The position numbers and the translations under genes were made by a program. A stretch of DNA of 31,034 nucleotides, from the NCBI GenBank assembly GCA_902477055.1, contig CABSFY010000013.1:1-31034 (forward strand). Reading direction: 5' to 3'. Below, piece after piece: positions 9,757 to 18,093 of this stretch. Source of the stretch: an uncultured Eubacteriales bacterium. GTDB lineage: Bacteria > Bacillota > Clostridia > Oscillospirales > Oscillospiraceae. Every line of letters begins with the position of its first letter. Position 1 is the stretch's first letter. The notes beneath the pieces are model-generated. The model was given only the letters and a program-made list of their open reading frames with translations, was not told the DNA's origin and made no database searches.

Positions 9757-9900
9757 ACATTGAACGTGCGCCTGCGGGCGCGGGGACCCTATCCGTCAGC
9801 GTTGCCGACAGTTTCCCCAGAGGGGAAGCCAAGACGCTGCGGCGGAGTGAACCCCTCAGTCATGGCCTACGGCCATGTCAGCTCCCTGCAAGGGGAGCCT
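9757..9900. repeat. Dispersed GC-rich repeat block with nested palindromes
   Basis: The block contains TTCCCC-aga-GGGGAA (9813-9827) and CATGGCC-tac-GGCCATG (9861-9877), followed by CTCCCTGCAAGGGGAG. The CAGTCATGGCC...GTCAGCTCCC...AAGGGGAGCC arrangement resembles a family I recall between genes in Clostridia; that was not checked. An open frame across it (9727-9951) lacks a Shine-Dalgarno sequence and follows the repeat, so I do not call a gene. Together with the hairpins this accounts for the gap 9601-9956. Confidence 0.55.
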
Positions 9901-9918
9901 GTGGGTGGCGTGTATAGA

Positions 9919-9946
9919 AAATGCGGGCATCCGACTGGATGCCCGC
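9919..9946 (-). terminator. Terminator of the EF-G-like gene
   Basis: Stem GCGGGCATCC (9923-9932) with GGATGCCCGC (9937-9946), four-base loop. On the minus strand it is followed by ATTTTCT and lies 10 bases after the stop codon. Confidence 0.8.
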
Positions 9947-9956
9947 GTTGAATTTC

Positions 9957-12020
9957 TTATTCTTCCTCGTCCTTCTTGGCGTCCTCGATGATCTTTGCCT
10001 GATTCATCTGCGGGACCTCCTCGTAGCGGACGAACTTCATGGAGTAGGCACCACGGCCCTGCGTCATGGAGCGCAGGTCGATGGCGTAGCTGCTCATTTC
10101 GCCGACGGGAACCTCAGCCTCGACGATCTGCCAGCCGCGGTTGACAGGATCGGGGTTCATGCCCATCACGCGGCCGCGGCGCTTGTTGAGGTCGCCGATG
10201 ATGTCGCCCATGTTGGCATCGGGAATGTTGACCTTCAGCTCGGCAATCGGCTCGAGCAGGGTGGGACCGGCGGTGGGCAGGCCTTCCTTGAAGGCGATAC
10301 CGGCAGCGGTCTGGAAGGCCATATCGGACGAGTCAACGGGGTGATAGGAGCCGAAGTACAGGGTGGCCTTCAGGAACACCACCGGATAACCGGCCAGAAC
10401 GCCCTTGCCGATGCAGTTGCGCAGACCCTTTTCGACAGAGGGAATGAAGTTCTTCGGCACGCAGCCGCCGACGGTTTCATCCGCGAAGATCATGTCCTCG
10501 GATTCGGACTGCGGCTCAAAGCGGATATAAACGTCGCCGAACTGGCCGTGACCGCCGGACTGCTTCTTATGACGGCCGTGGATCTCGACCTTTTTCTTGA
10601 TGGTCTCGCGGTAGGCGATCTTCGCGGGGCGAAGCTCGGCCTCGACCTTATACTTGCTCAGCAGCTTTGCAATGATGACGCTCAGGTGAATGTCGCAGAC
10701 ACCGGCGATGATCATTTCCTTGGTCTCGGGATCGTTGCCATAGGTGAAGGAGGCATCTTCCTCGTTCAGCTTGACGAGGCCGGCTGCGACCTTGTCTTCC
10801 TGGCCCTTCGTCTTGGCGTAGATGGCCATGCGGTAGCAAGGCTCTGCGTATTCCATCTTCTTGATGGACACGACCTTGCCGGCCAGACCCAGCGTATCGC
10901 CGGTGCGGACGGAGGCGAGCTTCGTGAACACGCCGATGTCGCCGCAGCAGACCTTGGAGGTTTTGGTGTTGTCCTTGCCCTTCGGGAAGAAGGTGTTACC
11001 GAGCTTTTCGTTGTCGCCGGTGCGGGCGTTGACGACGGTCATGGTGTCCTCAATGTCACCCGAGATGACCTTGAAGTAGGAGTTCTTGCCGTACTGGTCG
11101 GCGACGGTGTTGAACACGAACGCCATCGGGCTGCCGGCAGGGTCGAGCTTGAACTCGGACTCGTTGCCGTCCTCGTCCACGGCGACCATGGGCTTGCCCT
11201 CGAGCGGGGAGGGAGCGAACTTCTTGAGGTTCTCCATCAGGCGGACGGTGCCGAGGCCGTTCATGGAGCAGCCGCAGAACACGGGGGTAACGGTCCGCTG
11301 CGCGATGCCGTCCTTGATGCCCTTAGTAAGCTCCTCGGGGGTGAACGGCTCTTCCATGAAGAACTTTTCCATGAGCGCTTCGTCGGTTTCGGCGACCTGC
11401 TCGTTCAGCTCCATCATGTACTCTTCGATCTTTTCCTCGGCATCGGCGGGGAGGGCAATCTCCTTGCCGCTTGCGTCGTAGGCCTTCTTCTCAATCAGGT
11501 CAACAACGCCGACGGCCTGCTCGCCGTGCAGAATCGGGAAGGTGAACGGAATGGCGGAAGCGCCGAAGGTGGAGCGAATGGCATCAAACGTGCCGAAGAA
11601 GTTGGCGTGTTCTTCGTCGAGCTTGGAAACATAGAACATTGCGGGCAGCTCCGCATCGGCGAGGGACTTCCAGCCCTTCTCGGTGCCGACGACGATGCCG
11701 GACTTCGCGGACAGGCAGATCAGACCGGCATCCGCAACGCGGAGAGACTGCACGACCTCGGCCGCGAAATCAAAGTAGCCGGGGTTATCGAGAACGTTGA
11801 GCTTGCAGCCGGCGTATTCTACGGGGATGACCGAGGTCTTGATGGAATACTGGCGCTTTTTCTCTTCGTCGTCAAAATCGGAAACGGTAGTGCCGTCGGC
11901 GCGCTTGCCGAGGCGGGTAATTGCCTTAGTGAGGAAAAGCATACTCTCGCACAGGGCGGATTTGCCATCGCCGCCGTGACCGAGCAGCGCAATATTGCGG
12001 ATGTCCTTCGCAGTGTACAT
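9957..12020 (-). CDS. Elongation factor G-like translational GTPase (EF-G paralogue)
   Basis: A 687-residue protein with the full EF-G domain order: GTPase domain, EF-Tu-like beta barrel, domains III-V. The G motifs deviate: G1 is GHGGDGKS (14-21), G3 is DNPG (78-81, usually DTPG) and G4 is SKLD (132-135, usually NKxD). This fits the EF-G-II/FusA2-like paralogue group rather than housekeeping FusA, and no rpsL/rpsG/tuf genes are adjacent. The precise role (back-translocation, recycling or stress) is not established. The frame is open 46 codons further, but ATG 12018-12020 begins the GTPase domain and AAGGAG lies 11-12 bases before it. Promoter at 12096-12124. Confidence 0.9.
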   Translation of the reverse strand: MYTAKDIRNIALLGHGGDGKSALCESMLFLTKAITRLGKRADGTTVSDFDDEEKKRQYSIKTSVIPVEYAGCKLNVLDNPGYFDFAAEVVQSLRVADAGLICLSAKSGIVVGTEKGWKSLADAELPAMFYVSKLDEEHANFFGTFDAIRSTFGASAIPFTFPILHGEQAVGVVDLIEKKAYDASGKEIALPADAEEKIEEYMMELNEQVAETDEALMEKFFMEEPFTPEELTKGIKDGIAQRTVTPVFCGCSMNGLGTVRLMENLKKFAPSPLEGKPMVAVDEDGNESEFKLDPAGSPMAFVFNTVADQYGKNSYFKVISGDIEDTMTVVNARTGDNEKLGNTFFPKGKDNTKTSKVCCGDIGVFTKLASVRTGDTLGLAGKVVSIKKMEYAEPCYRMAIYAKTKGQEDKVAAGLVKLNEEDASFTYGNDPETKEMIIAGVCDIHLSVIIAKLLSKYKVEAELRPAKIAYRETIKKKVEIHGRHKKQSGGHGQFGDVYIRFEPQSESEDMIFADETVGGCVPKNFIPSVEKGLRNCIGKGVLAGYPVVFLKATLYFGSYHPVDSSDMAFQTAAGIAFKEGLPTAGPTLLEPIAELKVNIPDANMGDIIGDLNKRRGRVMGMNPDPVNRGWQIVEAEVPVGEMSSYAIDLRSMTQGRGAYSMKFVRYEEVPQMNQAKIIEDAKKDEEE

Positions 12021-12095
12021 ATTGTTGAAAATCTCCTTTCTGTGCAGTCGGGAAAGGACTGCGGGCGGCATACCGATGTTGCCACAATTAGTTTC

Positions 12096-12124
12096 ATTAT
12101 ACACGATGGTTGCAAATATTGCAA
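12096..12124 (-). promoter_or_regulatory. Sigma-A promoter of the EF-G-like gene
   Basis: On the minus strand TTGCAA (12119-12124), 17 bases, TATAAT (12096-12101), giving a leader of about 69 nt. Two more copies of the self-complementary word TTGCAA lie at 12110-12115 and 12131-12136, inside and just upstream of the promoter. Confidence 0.72.
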
Positions 12125-12173
12125 TGACTATTGCAAATTTTTCGTTAAAAATGTGCAAAAAATCCGGCGCGGG

Positions 12174-14237
12174 TCAGAATCGCAGCAAAACATAGGTCAG
12201 CAGGCCGTTGACTGCCGCCCAGATGAGCTGGAACAGCAGCATATTCAGCGGCGAAATGACGGCCTGCGCGTCCAGCAGCAGCAGCGCGGCGCACAGCGCC
12301 AGCCCGACGATGCCGCTGAATACGCTTAAGAAGGCAGAAAACAGCGCACTGATGCGCAGCTTGCGCCCGGCGGCGACGGCGGTAGCGAACGCGCCGAAGC
12401 TGTCCTTGGCGATCAGCGCACCCTGCCGGTTTTTGTCGTTGCGGTCGTTGGCCGACAGGCGCAGACGCTCGCGATAGTCCGGAAAGCGCAGCGGCGCGGC
12501 GGAAAGCTCATATTTGGCAGAGATCAGCTCCGGCGTGATGAGAAAATCGCGCGTGGCCAGCACGACCGAGAAGTTCCGGTTGGCCAACACGCTGCGCAGG
12601 CCCGTTTTTGTCGAATGGTTCGCCTTGTAACGTAGTGCGAACACGCCCGCAAGCTCGCCGTTGATCGAAACATAGACCGCCTGCCGCACCCGTGCGCCCT
12701 CCGGCATATGCACGCCCATGCTGCGCATGAACGCCAGCGAGCCGACGAGGACGATATCGTCGAAGATCTCTGCGCCGATGCCGCCGATGTCGTAAAAGCG
12801 GTGGTCGGCGACGGGGTAGTGACTGCCGAGCTGGGATTGCAGCAGCGTTTCAAACAGATCGACCAGCGGACTGTTCGCAGCGTTCAGCGCGGCCAGCGCA
12901 TAGGCGATCACGCGGCTGGCGGGATAAGCGCCGTAGAGCTTCATGCCGTTCGATGAGATGCTGCTTTTCGGAAACAGGTCCTCATCGCGGAGAATGATGG
13001 TGTGCTTTCCGCCGAAAATCTTCGCTCCGTACCAGCCGCAAAGGGCACCGCCGAGCTGGGACAACCGCTTGGCCAGATGCGCAAACGGGCGCGAATACGA
13101 CATCGCGCCGCACAGCGGGAGCGCACCGAGCAGCAGAACCAACCAACTCAGCACCAGATCTTTTCCCATAAAATACGACATCAGCCATGCGCCAGCGCCG
13201 GTGAGCAGCAGAATGCACCAGCCATAAAGTCGGAACAGCTTCTGCGGCCGGTCGGGCTGGAGCAGATGCTCCATAAAATCATCTGTTTTGCCGATGTCGC
13301 GACGGAGCGAAGCGGTGTCGCGGATGAGCTGCGGCGTGTCGTAAACACCCATCGGCGAGGAAAACGAGCTGACGGCGCGGAGCGTATAGCGCATGGCCTT
13401 TTTCTCGCAGAGGATCGAGCGCAGCAGGAAGAAGTACAGCACGATCACGACTGCACAGTAATTCGGGCCGATGCTGCTGCGATGGTGCACCGTGTGGATG
13501 AGTGCCAGCACGGCGGCGGCGACGGCGGGAGTGTACAGCCCCACGCGCAGATGCAGCAGGTCACTCACGCCGCGTACGTTGACCTCCAGCGCCAGCAGCA
13601 TGGCCAGCGTGAACAGGCCGACGCTGGACCACGACATCAGCTCCACCGGGAGAAAGTCCAGCGAGATCGGAAGATACTCGCTGACCGACGGCAGCAGCGT
13701 CAGCAGCGCAAGCGGCAGCAGCAGAAACAGCCGCAGCCGGAACAGGCCGATGCCGCTGTGCGGCTTGGTCAGCAGCTCCTGCGGAGTCGGCGGCGCTTTC
13801 TTTGCCAGTGCGGTGATGTGCGGCTTCTGAGTGGGAGCGCTTTTCGGCGGCTTTGGGGGCTTGCCGCTCTTGATGCCCGGCGGAAGGACCGGGATGGCCT
13901 GCGTTCCCGCGCTTTTCGCAGCCTGTGCTTCGTCGCGGCACGGGGGACGGAAGCGGATGGTGCTGCGCGAGAGCGGCTGCGCCTTGGCCGGGGGCGGCTC
14001 CTCTGCAGCGGGCGCGGGGACCTCCTCGACCGTCGGGGCTGTCGGTTCCTCGGCGGGCGGGGTCTCAGACACAACAGCAGGCTCGGCCTTAGGCGGCGCT
14101 GTTTCTGCGGCTTCTTCCGGCGGTGGGCTGCTGCCGAATTCGCGCAGGATATCCTCCAGTGAGTATTCCTCCGTCGGTGCATCCGCCGAAGCCGGTGCCG
14201 CGGTATTCAGTTGTTCGCGGTCGGATTCGGCGGCCAT
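12174..14237 (-). CDS. Membrane protein resembling a catalytically dead P-type ATPase
   Basis: A 687-residue protein. Residues 1-160 are Pro/Ala/Glu-rich, cytosolic and low-complexity. Membrane helices follow (about 165-275, 335-380) and a final set at about 628-685. Between them is a soluble region whose order echoes the P-type ATPase core: a LGALPLCG helix (about 370-377) where CPx lies, then a glycine-rich stretch, then ILRDEDLF (415-422) where DKTGT should be. After that come ALNAANSPLVD (resembling the SEHPLA region) and a GELAGVFALRYKA segment (527-539). The phosphorylated DKTGT motif and the GDGxND hinge motif are absent, so I infer a pseudo-ATPase. ATG 14237 has GAGAGG at correct spacing; the ATG nine bases upstream abuts it. 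It starts 5 bases after rlmB, in the same operon. Confidence 0.6.
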   Translation of the reverse strand: MAAESDREQLNTAAPASADAPTEEYSLEDILREFGSSPPPEEAAETAPPKAEPAVVSETPPAEEPTAPTVEEVPAPAAEEPPPAKAQPLSRSTIRFRPPCRDEAQAAKSAGTQAIPVLPPGIKSGKPPKPPKSAPTQKPHITALAKKAPPTPQELLTKPHSGIGLFRLRLFLLLPLALLTLLPSVSEYLPISLDFLPVELMSWSSVGLFTLAMLLALEVNVRGVSDLLHLRVGLYTPAVAAAVLALIHTVHHRSSIGPNYCAVVIVLYFFLLRSILCEKKAMRYTLRAVSSFSSPMGVYDTPQLIRDTASLRRDIGKTDDFMEHLLQPDRPQKLFRLYGWCILLLTGAGAWLMSYFMGKDLVLSWLVLLLGALPLCGAMSYSRPFAHLAKRLSQLGGALCGWYGAKIFGGKHTIILRDEDLFPKSSISSNGMKLYGAYPASRVIAYALAALNAANSPLVDLFETLLQSQLGSHYPVADHRFYDIGGIGAEIFDDIVLVGSLAFMRSMGVHMPEGARVRQAVYVSINGELAGVFALRYKANHSTKTGLRSVLANRNFSVVLATRDFLITPELISAKYELSAAPLRFPDYRERLRLSANDRNDKNRQGALIAKDSFGAFATAVAAGRKLRISALFSAFLSVFSGIVGLALCAALLLLDAQAVISPLNMLLFQLIWAAVNGLLTYVLLRF

Positions 14238-14242
14238 AACGA

Positions 14243-15013
14243 TCATCCTCTCTGACGGACTGCCTCATAAAGCAGAATTGCGGCGGCAGCGGAGGCGTTC
14301 AATGACGAGATGTTTCCCCGCATGGGAATGCTGACCTTAAAATCACAGGTTTCGGCGACGAGACGGCTCATACCTTCGCCCTCGTTGCCGATGACGATGG
14401 CGGCGGGACCCTTGAGGTCTGTGCCGTAGAGGCTCGTTGTGCCGTCGGCAGCCGTGCCGAACACCCAAACGCCCCGCTCCTTCAGCTCCCGCAGTGTGGC
14501 GGCAATGTTGCTGACGCGGGCGACCTTCATGTACTCGATCGCCCCGGCGGAGGCCTTGGCGACCACGGCGGTCAGGGCGACGCTGCGGCGCTTGGGGATG
14601 ATGACCCCGTGCGCCCCGGCGCATTCGGCGGTCCGCAGGATCGCGCCGAGATTGTGCGGGTCGGACAGCTCGTCGCACACGACGATAAGCGGGGGCTGCC
14701 CGCGTTCCTCGGCGGTGGCGAGAATGTCGTCGATCGTCGCATATTCGTGCGCGGCGACCGAGGCGATGATACCCTGATGCGCACCGGTGGGACTCATGTC
14801 GTTGAGCTTGCGCCGGTCGATGCGGACGACGACCGCGCCCGCGTCCTTCGCCATGGCTGCCAGACGGCCCAGCGCACGGTCGGTGTCGCCGTCGGCCAGA
14901 AAGACCTTGTTGATGGTTCTCCCGCTGCGCAGCGCTTCCGTTACGGCGTTGCGGCCCTCAATCAGCCCCTCGTCCAGCGCGGCGGGTGTATCATTTTTCG
15001 TTTCTTTTCTCAT
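14243..15013 (-). CDS. rlmB: RlmB/SpoU-family rRNA 2'-O-methyltransferase
   Basis: A 256-residue SPOUT methyltransferase with an N-terminal substrate-binding region (about 14-85) and a knotted catalytic domain with all three motifs: DPHNLGAILRTAE, IVIGNEGEGM and IPMRGNISSLNAS. The family transfers methyl from S-adenosylmethionine to ribose 2'-OH in 23S rRNA (G2251 for E. coli RlmB) or in tRNA. The exact target nucleotide cannot be read from sequence. ATG 15013 is preceded by CGGAG about seven bases away. Promoter at 15053-15081. It is followed closely by the pseudo-ATPase gene. Confidence 0.9.
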   Translation of the reverse strand: MRKETKNDTPAALDEGLIEGRNAVTEALRSGRTINKVFLADGDTDRALGRLAAMAKDAGAVVVRIDRRKLNDMSPTGAHQGIIASVAAHEYATIDDILATAEERGQPPLIVVCDELSDPHNLGAILRTAECAGAHGVIIPKRRSVALTAVVAKASAGAIEYMKVARVSNIAATLRELKERGVWVFGTAADGTTSLYGTDLKGPAAIVIGNEGEGMSRLVAETCDFKVSIPMRGNISSLNASAAAAILLYEAVRQRG

Positions 15014-15052
15014 AATTTGACTCCGTTACAATAAAAAATTACGATCGATGTC

Positions 15053-15081
15053 ATTATAACAAAAAAAGCTTTCGGAAACAA
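15053..15081 (-). promoter_or_regulatory. Sigma-A promoter of rlmB
   Basis: On the minus strand TTGTTT (15076-15081), 17 bases, TATAAT (15053-15058). The predicted leader is about 33 nt. Confidence 0.7.
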
Positions 15082-15172
15082 TACTAAATATCTGCCCACG
15101 GGAAAAAGGGCGAAGGAAGGCCCGCTTTTGCCGGAATTCATAAAAAGTTCATGAAACATCGACGCTCCATCA

Positions 15173-15201
15173 TTGCGAAAACGGGAAAAATATGCTATTA
15201 T
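15173..15201 (+). promoter_or_regulatory. Sigma-A promoter of ftsH-mscS
   Basis: TTGCGA (15173-15178), 17 bases, TATTAT (15196-15201); leader about 65 nt. I saw no CtsR- or HrcA-type heat-shock operator. Confidence 0.65.
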
Positions 15202-15272
15202 TTTGGGGAAACTTTGAAAAAAAGACGTGCGAGTAATTTGTCCCGCAGGTGTTAGCAGGAAGGTGGCAGGAT

Positions 15273-17192
15273 ATGTCCAACCAAAATCCAAACGGTCAAC
15301 AGAACCGAAACCGGAACAATCAGAATAACAACAACCGGCAGCGCAACTCCATTCTTGCGCTGATCGTAATCGTTCTTCTGGTTACGGTTTTCTGGAACCA
15401 GATCTACCGCATGATTCTCGGCAGCGGCGAAAAGGAGGTCACGTACGACGTGTTCCTCTCGCAGCTCGAAAAGGACGATATCTACGAGGTCGAAATCGGC
15501 ACCGAGTATATCACCTTTACGCTCCGCTCCGAAAAGGATGAGGTACGGCCCACGGCCTACGTGACCCAGCGCCTGCCCGGCGTGGAGCTGACGCCGCTGG
15601 TCGAGCAGATGAAGGAAAATAACGTAACCTTCACGGGCGACATCGTGCAGGACACAACCGGGTCGTTCCTGCTCTCGTGGATCATCATGCCGATCATGCT
15701 GTTTGCGCTGTTTTCGCTGCTGCTGCGCTTTATTGCCGGCCGCAGCGGCGGCGGTGGGGGCGGCTTCGGCGGGCTCGGCAGCATCGGCAAGAGCCGCGCC
15801 AAGGTCTATATGGAAAAAGAAACCGGCGTGACCTTCCGCGATGTGGCCGGTCAGGACGAGGCAAAGGAATCGCTCGTCGAGATCATCGACTTTTTGCATA
15901 ATCCCAAGAAATACACCGCCATCGGCGCGAAGCTCCCCAAGGGCGCGCTGCTCGTCGGCTCTCCCGGCACCGGCAAGACCCTGCTGGCCAAGGCGGTCGC
16001 GGGTGAGGCGCACGTGCCGTTCTTCTCCATCTCCGGCTCGGACTTCGTGGAAATGTTCGTCGGCGTCGGCGCAAGCCGCGTACGCGATTTGTTCCAGGAG
16101 GCCGCGAAGGTCGCTCCGGCCATCATCTTCATCGACGAGATCGATGCCATCGGCCGCAGCCGCGACAGCCGCTTCGGCGGCAACGACGAGCGGGAACAGA
16201 CCCTGAACCAGCTTCTGGCCGAGATCGACGGCTTTGATTCGTCCAAGGGCGTCGTCATCCTCGCCGCGACGAACCGTCCGGAGATTCTGGACAAGGCGCT
16301 GCTCCGTGCGGGCCGCTTTGACCGCCGCATCGTGGTCGATCGCCCAAATTTGGAGGGCCGCTATCAGACCCTCGTCGTCCACACGCGCAATATCAAGCTG
16401 GCCGAGGATGTCGATCTGAAAAAGCTGGCGCAGGCAACGGCGGGCGCCGTCGGCGCGGACCTTGCAAACCTCGTCAACGAGGCGGCGCTTCGTGCCGTCC
16501 GCATGGGCCGCCAGACCGTCAATCAGCAGGACCTGCTGACCTCCTTCGAGGTCGTCATTGCCGGTACGGAAAAGAAGGGCACCGTCCTGACCGATATCGA
16601 AAAGCGCATCGTCGCCTACCACGAGGTCGGCCACGCGCTGGTCGCCGCGCTGAAAAAGCATTCCCAGCCCGTTTCCAAAATCACCATCGTTCCCCACACC
16701 TCCGGCGCTCTGGGCTACACGATGCAGATGCCGGAGGAGGAGAAGTTCCTCAACTCCAAGGAGGAACTGCTCATCCAGCTTCAGACGCTGCTGGGCGGCC
16801 GCGCGGCGGAGCAGACCGTCTTTGGTATTCAGACGACCGGTGCTTCCAATGACATCGAGCGGGCGACGGATCTGGCGCGCCGCATGGTCACGCAGTTCGG
16901 CATGAGCGACAAGATCGGTCTCATGGCGCTGAGCGCTACAAGCAGCGAATACCTCGGCGGACAGGCCTATATGGACTGCGCCCAGAGCACCGCGGCGGAT
17001 GCGGACAACGAGGTGCGTCTCCTGCTCCAGCAGAGCTATGAGGCGGCGAAGCAGGTGCTTGCCGAGCACCGTCCGCTGCTCGATGAGATTGCACTGTATC
17101 TGCTGCAAAAGGAAACCATCACCGGCGACGAGCTGATGATGTACGTCAACGCCGAGAGCAAGCGGCTGCCGGAAGGAGAGACGGAGCAATGA
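15273..17192 (+). CDS. ftsH: ATP-dependent zinc metalloprotease FtsH
   Basis: A 639-residue membrane AAA protease that degrades membrane and short-lived cytoplasmic proteins as a hexamer. The layout is an Asn/Gln-rich N-terminus, TM1 (about 26-46), an extracytoplasmic domain, TM2 (about 135-155), an AAA module and an M41 protease. Seen: Walker A GSPGTGKT, Walker B IIFIDEIDA, second region of homology ATNRPEILDKALLRAGRFDRR (two adjacent blocks), zinc site HEVGH (usually HEAGH) and the distal Asp in TTGASND. The start is ATG 15273 behind AAGGTGG; an ATG 24 bases upstream lacks proper spacing. The stop overlaps the next gene (ATGA). Confidence 0.96.
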   Translation: MSNQNPNGQQNRNRNNQNNNNRQRNSILALIVIVLLVTVFWNQIYRMILGSGEKEVTYDVFLSQLEKDDIYEVEIGTEYITFTLRSEKDEVRPTAYVTQRLPGVELTPLVEQMKENNVTFTGDIVQDTTGSFLLSWIIMPIMLFALFSLLLRFIAGRSGGGGGGFGGLGSIGKSRAKVYMEKETGVTFRDVAGQDEAKESLVEIIDFLHNPKKYTAIGAKLPKGALLVGSPGTGKTLLAKAVAGEAHVPFFSISGSDFVEMFVGVGASRVRDLFQEAAKVAPAIIFIDEIDAIGRSRDSRFGGNDEREQTLNQLLAEIDGFDSSKGVVILAATNRPEILDKALLRAGRFDRRIVVDRPNLEGRYQTLVVHTRNIKLAEDVDLKKLAQATAGAVGADLANLVNEAALRAVRMGRQTVNQQDLLTSFEVVIAGTEKKGTVLTDIEKRIVAYHEVGHALVAALKKHSQPVSKITIVPHTSGALGYTMQMPEEEKFLNSKEELLIQLQTLLGGRAAEQTVFGIQTTGASNDIERATDLARRMVTQFGMSDKIGLMALSATSSEYLGGQAYMDCAQSTAADADNEVRLLLQQSYEAAKQVLAEHRPLLDEIALYLLQKETITGDELMMYVNAESKRLPEGETEQ

Positions 17193-17989
17193 GCTGGCAG
17201 GATGTCGTTTCGTTTTTCAGCACGCTGACGCTCAAGCGCCTGCTGCCCGCGCTGCTGATTGTCGTGATCGGCATCGTGCTGGTGCGGCTGCTCGTCAAGC
17301 TCTTTGACCGCGGCTTGCAGCGCTCCAAGCTCGACCGGACGATGTTCGGCCTGCTGCGGACGGTCATGCGCATTTTGCTGTATACCATCGTGATTTTGAT
17401 CGCACTGAGCAGCCTCGGCGTGGACGTGACCTCACTTGTTGCGCTGCTGAGCGTGCTGTCGTTGGCCATTTCGCTGGCTGTGCAAAACGCGCTGGCCAAC
17501 TTCTTCGGCAGCATCACGCTGCTGGCGACGCACCCGTTCCACGTCGGCGATTATATCGAGATCGGTGCGGACAGCGGCACGGTCGAGGAGATCGGCATGA
17601 GCTATACCACGATCATGACCTTCGACGGCAAACGGATTTATATCCCCAACAGCGACGCGGCCTCGGCCCGCATCTGCAACTACACCGCCGAGGGCAAGCG
17701 CCGCGTAGACCTGACGATCGGCGCATCCTATGGCGACGATATTTCGCTCGTCAAGCAGACGCTGCTCTCCATCGCTCCGACGGAAAAGCTCCTGCCGGAC
17801 ACAAAGCCGGAGGTCTGCGTCAACGCCTACAAGGACAGCTGCGTCGAATATGTTCTGAAATTCTGGGTGAAGGACACCGACTATTGGGATGTCTATTTCG
17901 CCGCGAACGAGGCGATCAAGCGCGAATTCGACCGCGCGGGCATCAGTATCCCATACCCGCAGGTCACCGTACACAGCGCAAAGGACTGA
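17189..17989 (+). CDS. MscS-family small mechanosensitive channel
   Basis: A 266-residue protein: three hydrophobic segments (about 15-38, 58-80, 86-110), then the MscS beta domain (HPFHVGDYIEIG, VEEIG, IPNSD motifs) and a C-terminal alpha/beta domain. The third helix, rich in Ala/Gly/Ser and ending QNALANFFGS, is the pore-lining TM3 of MscS. Such channels open under membrane tension and release solutes during osmotic downshock. Translation is coupled to ftsH by a 4-bp ATGA overlap. Confidence 0.92.
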   Translation: MSWQDVVSFFSTLTLKRLLPALLIVVIGIVLVRLLVKLFDRGLQRSKLDRTMFGLLRTVMRILLYTIVILIALSSLGVDVTSLVALLSVLSLAISLAVQNALANFFGSITLLATHPFHVGDYIEIGADSGTVEEIGMSYTTIMTFDGKRIYIPNSDAASARICNYTAEGKRRVDLTIGASYGDDISLVKQTLLSIAPTEKLLPDTKPEVCVNAYKDSCVEYVLKFWVKDTDYWDVYFAANEAIKREFDRAGISIPYPQVTVHSAKD

Positions 17990-17991
17990 CC

Positions 17992-18005
17992 TTACAAAAA
18001 TGTAA
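17992..18005. promoter_or_regulatory. BceR-like operator TTACA-AAAA-TGTAA
   Basis: The palindrome TTACA-N4-TGTAA, flanked by a further C/G pair (17991/18006), matches the TNACA-N4-TGTAA consensus I recall for BceR-type response regulators, which activate BceAB transporter genes. It is centred about 65 bp upstream of a TATGCT -10 candidate (18061-18066) that lacks a good -35, as expected for an activated promoter. Confidence 0.65.
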
Positions 18006-18010
18006 GACGA

Positions 18011-18056
18011 ACGGGAGGAAATGTAAGCCGATTCGATGGCGGGCATTTCCTCCCGT
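18011..18056. repeat. 13-bp inverted repeat between mscS and bceA-like gene
   Basis: ACGGGAGGAAATG (18011-18023) and CATTTCCTCCCGT (18044-18056) pair perfectly over a 20-base loop. It may end mscS transcription, but no T-run follows. It lies between the operator and the -10 of the ABC operon. It also hides a GGAGGAAATG that imitates a ribosome-binding site. Confidence 0.55.
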
Positions 18057-18093
18057 GTGTTATGCTTGTTCCGAAGTCAAAGGAGGTTTACTT

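Noticed and set aside
9727..9951. 74-codon open frame
   Set aside because: Lies in a palindromic repeat block, no ribosome-binding site, no protein-like composition.
9921..12329. 802-codon open frame on the + strand opposite the EF-G-like gene
   Set aside because: It mirrors codon bias of the real gene in GC-rich DNA, has no ribosome-binding site and no recognisable domains. The same reasoning removes the long minus frame opposite ftsH (15252-17189) and + frames opposite uvrA.
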